A stretch of 64,000 nt of DNA from BOG-932 sp965276835 (GTDB lineage: Bacteria; Pseudomonadota; Alphaproteobacteria; BOG-932; Roseiterribacteraceae), in NCBI GenBank assembly GCA_965276835.1, contig OZ255631.1, forward strand, positions 4,836,001 through 4,900,000. The letters are read 5' to 3'. Positions 58,402 to 64,000 of the stretch are shown in pieces; position 1 is the stretch's first letter, and every line of letters starts with the position of its first letter. A program made the translations under genes and the position numbers. The notes below the pieces were generated by a model. That model was not told the DNA's origin, made no database searches, and saw only the letters and a list, made by a program, of their open reading frames with translations.

Positions 58402-58982
58402 GGGCGAAGAACCCGACCTTGGCGGCGCTGCTGACGCTGATCGCGCTGCCGGCCGAGGCACATATCAAGCAGGGGGAGGCGACCGGATTTTTCAGCGGCC
58501 TCGCCCATCCCGTCTCCGGGCTGGATCACATCATCGCGATGGTCGCGGTCGGGTTGTGGGGCGCGCAGCTTGGCGCGCCGGCGATCTGGTTGTTGCCGGT
58601 CACTTTTCCGATGGTGATGGCGTTCGGCGGTTTCCTGGGGTTGATCGGCATTCCGCTGCCGGGTGTTGAGATCGGCATTGCTTTGTCCGGCGTCCTGCTC
58701 GGCGCGATGGTGCTGTTGGAGGTCAAGGCGCCGCTCTACGTGGCGGCAGCTTTGGTCGGCGTGTTCGGCCTCTATCACGGCCACGCCCACGGCGCCGAAC
58801 TGCCGCCCGGGGAGAACGGGCTACTCTATAGCCTGGGCTTCGTGCTGGCGACCGGCGCGCTGCATGCCGCCGGAATCGCAATCGGCACGGTCCATCGCTG
58901 GGACTGGGGCCGCACCGCGCTACGGCTGGCCGGGGCGGGTATCTCGCTCGGCGGCGTCTCCTTCCTGTGGGCGGCGCTGTGA
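58398..58982 (+). CDS. HupE/UreJ-family permease
   Basis: A 194-residue protein of classical HupE size. After a signal-like helix ending PAEAHIKQGEATGFFSG come the family motif AHPVSGLDHIIAMVAVGLWG (HP...GxDH) and, near residue 133, LYHGHAHGAELPPGEN. These histidines are thought to handle Ni2+ in HupE and UreJ. There are about six membrane helices. No urease or hydrogenase genes are nearby, so delivery to those enzymes is not indicated here. ATG 58398 overlaps the preceding stop. Confidence 0.85.
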   Translation: MRAKNPTLAALLTLIALPAEAHIKQGEATGFFSGLAHPVSGLDHIIAMVAVGLWGAQLGAPAIWLLPVTFPMVMAFGGFLGLIGIPLPGVEIGIALSGVLLGAMVLLEVKAPLYVAAALVGVFGLYHGHAHGAELPPGENGLLYSLGFVLATGALHAAGIAIGTVHRWDWGRTALRLAGAGISLGGVSFLWAAL

Positions 58983-59560
58983 TGCGGACGGTTTTGCGCC
59001 TTGCGGCACTGCTTGCGCTCGTTCCCGGGGCGGCGTCGGCGCATCTGGTATCGACCGGCATCGGTCCGGTGACCGACGGCGCGTGGCATTTCGCGCTCAG
59101 CCCCGAGCAATTCCTGCCGATGGCGGCGTTCGCGCTGCTGGCCGGCCTGCGCGGGCCGGTCCATGCGCGGCGGGTGATGTTCATCCTGCCGGTGGCATGG
59201 CTGGTCGCCGTGCTGGTCGCGATCCCGCTGCCCGTCGGCTGGGCCTCCATCGTGATGGCCGGCGCGTTCCTTCTGACCGGCGGGTTGCTGGCAGCGGATA
59301 TCAAACTTTCGCCGACGGCGATCGCCGTTTTTGCCGTCCTGCTCGGCGCGGTCGGCGGCGGCGCTTACGGCGCGGAGGATTGGTCCGTGCTCGCCACGCT
59401 GGGGGCGGCTTTCACGATCTTCGTGCTGATGGCGCTGGTGTCGTCGGCGGTGCTGTCGCTGCGCGTCGGCTGGGGCGTGATCGCCGTGCGCGTGTTGGGC
59501 AGCTGGACCGCCGCGACCGGCCTTTTGCTGGCGGGCTGGATGCTGCATGGCCGATCATGA
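58982..59560 (+). CDS. HupE/UreJ-like membrane protein lacking the GxDH motif
   Basis: A 192-residue protein sharing size, signal segment (ALVPGAASAHLVSTG) and about six-helix layout with HupE. In place of HPxxGxDH it has GAWHFALSPEQFLPMAAF, and the HGHAHG block is absent. It may be a structural partner rather than a permease by itself. It starts one base inside the preceding stop (TGATG), and its own stop overlaps the ATPase start (ATGA). Confidence 0.7.
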   Translation: MRTVLRLAALLALVPGAASAHLVSTGIGPVTDGAWHFALSPEQFLPMAAFALLAGLRGPVHARRVMFILPVAWLVAVLVAIPLPVGWASIVMAGAFLLTGGLLAADIKLSPTAIAVFAVLLGAVGGGAYGAEDWSVLATLGAAFTIFVLMALVSSAVLSLRVGWGVIAVRVLGSWTAATGLLLAGWMLHGRS

Positions 59561-60207
59561 CGGTCCTGGCAGTATCGAACGTCCGCTACATCTATCCCGG
59601 CCGTTCACCGATCGAATTCCCTGACTGCGTGCTGGCGGCCGGCGATGTGGCGGCGCTGGTCGGACCGTCGGGCAGCGGCAAGTCCACTTTGCTGATGCTG
59701 ATCGCCGGTTTGCTCAAGCTTCAGGCCGGGCAGGTCGAAGTCGCCGGAAAGGCTGTCAAAGCCGGCACTGGCGCGGCCGGCGACCGGCAGCGCAGCCAGT
59801 CAATCGGGATGGTACTTCAATCCTTCCAGCTACTGCCGCGTCTGACGATCCTGGAAAACTTGGCGGTGGCGCAGTTCCTGGCCGACCGCCCCGTCGACCG
59901 GCAGGTGGCGCGGGAGACGCTCGACGCGCTCGGCATTGCCGATCTCGCGGATCAGGTTCCCGGCCGCCTGTCGCGCGGGCAGGTCCAGCGTGCGTCGATC
60001 GCCCGCGCGGTTGTCAACCAGCCGGCGCTGATCCTGGCCGACGAACCCACCTCCAGCCTGGACGATGCGGCGGCGGACAGCGCGCTCGACCTGCTGATCG
60101 GCGAAAGCCAGCGGCGCGGGGCGGCCCTATTGATCGCCACCCATGACAGCCGGGTCAAACGCCATGTCCCGAACGTCGTCACGCTCGGCGCCCAGGTTCC
60201 GGCGTGA
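59557..60207 (+). CDS. ABC transporter ATPase, LolD/MacB-like
   Basis: A 216-residue ATP-binding protein. Walker A is GPSGSGKST near residue 35, the Q-loop is MVLQSFQLLPRLT, the signature is LSRGQVQRASIARA (R in place of the second G), Walker B is LILADEPTSSLDD and the H-loop is ATHDSR. Homologues pair with FtsX/MacB-type permeases. The permease gene overlaps its stop (GTGA). In zinc-regulated Zrg-type clusters of Vibrio, ATPase, permease and DUF3299-like genes are also found together, as I recall. Confidence 0.9.
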   Translation: MTVLAVSNVRYIYPGRSPIEFPDCVLAAGDVAALVGPSGSGKSTLLMLIAGLLKLQAGQVEVAGKAVKAGTGAAGDRQRSQSIGMVLQSFQLLPRLTILENLAVAQFLADRPVDRQVARETLDALGIADLADQVPGRLSRGQVQRASIARAVVNQPALILADEPTSSLDDAAADSALDLLIGESQRRGAALLIATHDSRVKRHVPNVVTLGAQVPA

Positions 60208-61394
60208 ATCTGTTTTCCCTGTCGCTGGCAGGCCTGCGCGGCAACGGCCTGACACATGCCTTGAACAGCGTACTGCTGGGGCTGGGTCTCGGCACCGTCA
60301 CATTGCTGCTGCTGATCTCCGGTGCCATCGGTGATCGTGTTGTGCGTGACGCGCGCGGTATCGATCTCGTCGTCGGGGCCAAGGGCAGCCCGCTCCAACT
60401 CGTCCTCTCGACTGTGTTCCAGGCCGATATCCCGACCGGCAATATCCCTTTGGCTGAGGCGGACACCCTGCTGCATAACCCGATGATCGAGAGCGGCGCA
60501 CCGCTTGCATTGGGCGATGCGGTGAAAGGCTTCCGGATCGTCGGCACGACGCCGAATTATCTCGATTTCTATGGCGCGAAGCTGACCCAGGGGCAGATTT
60601 GGCAGCAGCCGATGGATGCCGTGCTGGGCGCGACAGTTGCGGCCAAGCTGCAGCTCCATGTCGGCGACAGCTTCGTCGGTGCGCATGGGGTCGCCGGGAA
60701 CGGCGAGATGCATGGGGGATCGCCTTATCACGTCACGGGAATACTTGGCCCCACAGGCAGCGTCATCGACCGGCTGGTGATCACCCCGGTGGAGAGCGTC
60801 TGGCAAGTCCATGAACGGCACCATCACCCGGAAGACGGCGGCGCACGTGAGGTCACCGCCGTTCTGCTGCATGCCAAGACGCCGCTGGCAATCGTCACGT
60901 TGCCGTTCCAGATCAACAGCCAGACCAATTACCAGGCTGCATCGCCCAGCATCGAGGCGGCGCGGCTGTTTTCCACGCTGGGGTTCGGATTGACCACCGT
61001 TCGCGCCTTTGCCGGCATCCTGATCGTCTCGGCCGGGCTGGGCATGCTGATCGCGCTGACCACCCGGCTGCGCGAGCGGCGGCGGGAGCTGGCGACACTC
61101 CGGCTGTTGGGCGCGACGCCGATTCAGCTGTTTGCCATGGTGGTGATAGAGGCGATGTTGCTGGCCGCGCTGGGCGCCATTCTAGGCCTGGCTTTCGGCC
61201 ATGCGGCGGGCTGGGCGATGGGTGCACTGCTGCCAGCGGGCGATGCCATGACCGCCATGGACCTGCACGCCCGCGCCTCGGAATGGGCGATCCCGGCCCT
61301 GGCGCTCGGCGTCGGGCTGATCGCCGCCGTCATTCCCGCAATCGGCGCCTATCGCACCGATGTCGCCTCGGCTTTGGCCGGCAACAACGAGTGA
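60204..61394 (+). CDS. ABC transporter permease, MacB/FtsX type, with histidine-rich loop
   Basis: A 396-residue permease. One N-terminal helix (SVLLLGLG-type) is followed by a large periplasmic domain of about 220 residues and three C-terminal helices (TVRAFAGILIVSAGLGMLIA, MVVIEAMLLAALGAILGLAF, AIPALALGVGLIAAVIPA). The cytoplasmic loop RLRERRRELATLRLLGATP is typical of FtsX/MacB. The periplasmic domain has the run VHERHHHPEDGG near residue 208, a possible metal ligand site. It forms an ABC complex with the ATPase before it. Confidence 0.88.
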   Translation: MNLFSLSLAGLRGNGLTHALNSVLLGLGLGTVTLLLLISGAIGDRVVRDARGIDLVVGAKGSPLQLVLSTVFQADIPTGNIPLAEADTLLHNPMIESGAPLALGDAVKGFRIVGTTPNYLDFYGAKLTQGQIWQQPMDAVLGATVAAKLQLHVGDSFVGAHGVAGNGEMHGGSPYHVTGILGPTGSVIDRLVITPVESVWQVHERHHHPEDGGAREVTAVLLHAKTPLAIVTLPFQINSQTNYQAASPSIEAARLFSTLGFGLTTVRAFAGILIVSAGLGMLIALTTRLRERRRELATLRLLGATPIQLFAMVVIEAMLLAALGAILGLAFGHAAGWAMGALLPAGDAMTAMDLHARASEWAIPALALGVGLIAAVIPAIGAYRTDVASALAGNNE

Positions 61395-61825
61395 TCGCCA
61401 TGATCCGCTGCCTGACCCTGATCGCCGCCGCCCTGATCCTCTGTCTGCCGGCCTGGGCGGCCGATCCCGAACTGCAATGGGATTTCCTGCGCAACGCGCA
61501 GCAAAAGACCGTCGACGGTAAACCAGTGATGGATTTCGAGCCCGAGGCGATGGCGCTGAACGGCAAGCAGGTCACGTTGCATGGCTGGATCACGCCGTTT
61601 AATCTGGGCGACGGCGATACCGTCACCAGCTTCCTGCTGACCGGTACGCCCGGCACCTGCCCGTTCTGCTCCGGCGCGCTGCCGCAGGATTTCGTCCTGG
61701 TCTCGGCATCCGAACCGATCCCGGTCGATATCACCGCCGAATTGGTGCTGACCGGGCGATTCGAGGTCAATCAGAACGATGAGACCGGTTTCTATTATCG
61801 TTTGCGGGACGCCAAGCGAAAATAG
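61391..61825 (+). CDS. Exported DUF3299-like small protein
   Basis: A 141- to 144-residue protein with a signal peptide (IAAALILCLPAWA). The mature part LNGKQVTLHGWITPFN, GTPGTCPFCSGALPQ and ADITAELVLTGRFE-like strands fit the DUF3299 group, an OB-like fold. The two cysteines of CPFC could bind a metal or haem or form a disulfide. It starts at GTG 61391 (overlapping the permease stop) or at ATG 61400. It ends the plus-strand arm. No function is known. Confidence 0.75.
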   Translation: MIAMIRCLTLIAAALILCLPAWAADPELQWDFLRNAQQKTVDGKPVMDFEPEAMALNGKQVTLHGWITPFNLGDGDTVTSFLLTGTPGTCPFCSGALPQDFVLVSASEPIPVDITAELVLTGRFEVNQNDETGFYYRLRDAKRK

Positions 61826-61866
61826 CGTGGGGTCTACCCGGCCTTGGGTCACGGTCGGCCTGAACG

Positions 61867-63372
61867 TCAGTGACTTGCCTCTTGGGGGTGTGCCCCACCG
61901 CGTTGAGCGTTGAGTTCCTCCAGCAATGCACGGCGGCGAAGCCATAGGCTGGGGCGGTAGCGATCCGATCCGGTAATCGCCTGAAGCGCGGTGAGTATTG
62001 TCAGCACCTTGGCTGCGCCGAGATACCCGATCCATTCGATCGGCCCCTTGGGGTAGTTCTGCGCCAGCTTCATCGCGAGATCGATGTCAGCCGGTGCACC
62101 GATGCCCACCTGAGCGATTTCCGCGCCCAGATTGGCGATCATCGCGATAATCCTCTGCAGTACGAAGCCCGGGGAGTCGGCAATGACCTCGACGGTAAAA
62201 TCCTGGCCGCGCAGCCAGCGCGCCACCGGTTCAATCTGGCTATTCTCGCAAGGGGCGCTCATCAGTGTCAGATGACGCCGTTCCACTGCGGTGAAGTCGA
62301 CCGCAACCGTGCGGGTGGGATCGAGACCCAGGCGGTGGCACGACGTCGTCGCATCCTCTCCGATGGGCGCGATAAGAACCGCTTCCCCATCTCCGCCGAT
62401 CAAACCCGCCTCGGCGCGCAGCAAGTCGAAGCCGGGTGCCTCGTCGTAAACGCGTGCGGCGAATAACTCCGGGGTGCTCAGGGTAGCGGGCTCCACCACA
62501 TGTGCGGGCTCGATCTTGTCGTAGTCATAGAAGCCCCGGCCGGTTTTGCGCCCAAGCCGGCCCGCGTGGAACAACGCCTCATGTGCCGCCGTCGTTTTGA
62601 GCCGCGGGTCGTTTTGAAAGCCCTGGAAGATGACGTTCGTCGCCGGAAAATTGACGTCGATGCCGGTAAGATCCATCAGCTCGAACGGACCCATGCGGAA
62701 ACCGGCGCCGTCACGCATGATCCGGTCGATCGTCGCGCAATCGGAAACGCCCTCCCAAAGAATGTGAAGGGCCTCCGTAGTGAAGGCTCGACCCGCAAGA
62801 TTCACAAGGAAACCCGGCGTGTCCTTCACGAAGACCGGGGTCTTTCCAAGCATCCGCGCCAAATCGGCGGCACGTTCCGCAATCCTGGGCGCGGTGTCGG
62901 ACGTGACGACCACTTCGACGAGCTTCATCAACGGTACGGGATTGAAGAAATGCAGCCCGCAGACGCGCGACCTGTCGCGGCAGGCGGCAGCGATCGACGC
63001 TACGGGAATGGACGATGTATTGGTTGCCAGAATCGTATCTTGCGACACGATGGCCTCGAGCGCACCGAATAGAGTCCGCTTTGCGTCCAGACGTTCAACG
63101 ATAGCCTCGACAACGACCTCGGCTCCGGCGAAGTCATCGAGCGAATCGGCAAGCCTCATGCTTTCGCTCGCCAGTTCGGCAAAACCATCGGCCAGTGCAC
63201 CCTTCTCGACCAGGCGCGACAGGCGTTGCATCAGGCTTTGCGCTGCCGCCTCCAGCGCCGGGCGTTCGCTGTCGAACAGGATGACGCGAAGCCCGGCCAT
63301 CAATGCGGACTGGGCGATGCCGACGCCCATCGCGCCAGACCCGACGACGCCGATCGTTATGAACGCAGTCAT
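61867..63372 (-). CDS. 3-hydroxyacyl-CoA dehydrogenase, PaaH-like
   Basis: A 501-residue NAD-dependent dehydrogenase. The NAD motif is VVGSGAMGVGIAQSALMAG, followed by ATNTSSIPVASIAA, LHFFNPVPLMKLVEVV and KDTPGFLVNLAGRAF. After the first 290 residues a second, shorter copy of the C-terminal dimerisation domain follows (VIADSPGFVLQRIIAMIANL). This double layout is that of PaaH/PaaC. It oxidises 3-hydroxyacyl-CoA, using the product of the hydratase upstream. ATG 63372 was chosen; it lies two bases after the hydratase stop. Whether the substrate is aromatic-derived or fatty acyl is open. Confidence 0.92.
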   Translation of the reverse strand: MTAFITIGVVGSGAMGVGIAQSALMAGLRVILFDSERPALEAAAQSLMQRLSRLVEKGALADGFAELASESMRLADSLDDFAGAEVVVEAIVERLDAKRTLFGALEAIVSQDTILATNTSSIPVASIAAACRDRSRVCGLHFFNPVPLMKLVEVVVTSDTAPRIAERAADLARMLGKTPVFVKDTPGFLVNLAGRAFTTEALHILWEGVSDCATIDRIMRDGAGFRMGPFELMDLTGIDVNFPATNVIFQGFQNDPRLKTTAAHEALFHAGRLGRKTGRGFYDYDKIEPAHVVEPATLSTPELFAARVYDEAPGFDLLRAEAGLIGGDGEAVLIAPIGEDATTSCHRLGLDPTRTVAVDFTAVERRHLTLMSAPCENSQIEPVARWLRGQDFTVEVIADSPGFVLQRIIAMIANLGAEIAQVGIGAPADIDLAMKLAQNYPKGPIEWIGYLGAAKVLTILTALQAITGSDRYRPSLWLRRRALLEELNAQRGGAHPQEASH

Positions 63373-63374
63373 TT

Positions 63375-64000
63375 TTAACGCCCTTTGAACGACGGTTGCC
63401 GGTTTTCCATGAAGGCGGCGATCCCTTCCTCGCGATCGTCGGACGCGAAAAGAAGCTGGAACGACTTGCGTTCGAGGGCGAGGGCGGCCTGCAACGGTGC
63501 GTCGGCCCCAAGCTGAATCGCTTCCTTGATCGCCGCGATTGCCAGCGGAGGTAATGCGGCGATCTGCTGAGCTATGGCGATCGTGCGCTTCATCAGCGCT
63601 TCGTCGGACACCACCTCGGACACCATGCCGATATCGGCCGCCATGCGTGCGTCGATCGTGTCGCCGGTCAGCAAAAAGCGGGCCGCCTTGAATTGTCCCG
63701 CCACCCGCAACAGCCGTTGCGTTCCGCCCGCGCCCGGCATGATGCCCAGCCGCACTTCCCGGAAGCCGAATTGGGCGCTTTCCGCGGCGATGATGATGTC
63801 GCAGTGCAGGGCCAGCTCGCAGCCACCGCCGAAGGCGAAGCCGCTCACCGCCGCGATCAGCGGTTTGCGGCACTGCTCGAGCGCCGCCCACGCTGCGCGA
63901 GACGCCGCGAACTCCGCGTCCAGTACCGTGCGAGCCCGGAGCTCCTTAAGGTCTGCACCTGCCGCGAAAGCGCGATCATTCCCTGTGATAATGATCGCGC
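63375..64000 (-). CDS. Enoyl-CoA hydratase/isomerase (5' end cut by the window)
   Basis: About 208 codons are visible; the gene continues past the right edge. The crotonase motifs FAAGADLKEL and AVSGFAFGGGCELALHCDI form the oxyanion hole, and REVRLGIMPGAGGTQRL follows with the acidic residue region. It hydrates 2-enoyl-CoA to 3-hydroxyacyl-CoA. The next gene on the same strand, two bases on, is the matching dehydrogenase, so the two form a beta-oxidation or phenylacetate-type operon. Confidence 0.93.
   Translation of the reverse strand, partial: AIIITGNDRAFAAGADLKELRARTVLDAEFAASRAAWAALEQCRKPLIAAVSGFAFGGGCELALHCDIIIAAESAQFGFREVRLGIMPGAGGTQRLLRVAGQFKAARFLLTGDTIDARMAADIGMVSEVVSDEALMKRTIAIAQQIAALPPLAIAAIKEAIQLGADAPLQAALALERKSFQLLFASDDREEGIAAFMENRQPSFKGR

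Noticed and set aside
63375..63891. A 674-codon frame joining the dehydrogenase with an N-terminal extension
   Set aside because: The extra 173 codons are an out-of-frame reading of the enoyl-CoA hydratase gene; the dehydrogenase starts at 63372 with its NAD motif close behind.

Overview
The window is GC-rich, densely packed bacterial chromosome of alphaproteobacterial type. The pointers are the oxygen-dependent cobalamin pathway genes (cobG, cobN, cobE), several TonB-dependent receptors, start/stop-overlapping operons, and dispersed palindromic repeats of the kind common in that class. The genus cannot be fixed from the sequence. No tRNA, rRNA, phage, transposase or CRISPR array was seen.

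Region 1 (1-9.8 kb), iron and B12 uptake. A BtuB-like receptor (minus strand, cut by the window edge) sits behind a cobalamin riboswitch. Next comes a three-gene operon (predicted beta-barrel, periplasmic FMN-binding protein, small four-helix membrane protein), preceded by a 13-bp inverted repeat and a Fur-box-like site. A vapBC toxin-antitoxin pair with a 20-bp palindrome and a GT-C type glycosyltransferase follow. A Fiu/PiuA-like siderophore receptor comes next; it carries an unusual C-terminal OmpA peptidoglycan-binding domain, has a Fur-box-like site upstream, and is followed by a Sel1-repeat gene.

Region 2 (9.8-26.6 kb), cobalamin synthesis. A second cobalamin riboswitch precedes cobW-cobN-cobG-cobH-cobI-cobJ, cobK (opposite strand), then cobL-cobE-cobM-cobA-cobB and a DUF1636 ferredoxin-like gene. 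After these come a CobC-type phosphatase and cobP (minus strand), then cobT and cobV. Palindromic repeats are embedded in frame in cobG and cobE, and probably in cobN. CobF, CobO, CobQ, CobC/CobD (aminopropanol branch) and the CobS/CobT chelatase subunits are not in the window.

Region 3 (26.6-40 kb), mixed. It holds an NhaP-type antiporter, a short-chain dehydrogenase, a capsule-like block (single-lobe KpsC, KpsS, a second short-chain dehydrogenase and an LTA-synthase-like membrane enzyme, with no ABC exporter), a repeat-rich YXWGXW protein, a D-aminoacylase-like amidohydrolase and a Baeyer-Villiger-type monooxygenase.

Region 4 (40-61.8 kb), the most unusual part. Two divergent arms leave a control region at 47980-48197. 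The left arm is DUF1214 protein, DUF4331 protein, TPR protein, HupE-like protein with an EF-hand, and a TonB receptor. The right arm is a TonB receptor, three tandem DUF3604 paralogues, a parvulin-type foldase, three consecutive HupE/UreJ-type membrane proteins, an ABC ATPase and permease, and a DUF3299 protein. My inference is an undescribed envelope-spanning metal or cofactor acquisition system; no substrate can be read from the sequence.

Region 5 (61.8-64 kb) holds fatty acyl-CoA beta-oxidation genes: a 3-hydroxyacyl-CoA dehydrogenase and an enoyl-CoA hydratase cut by the window end.
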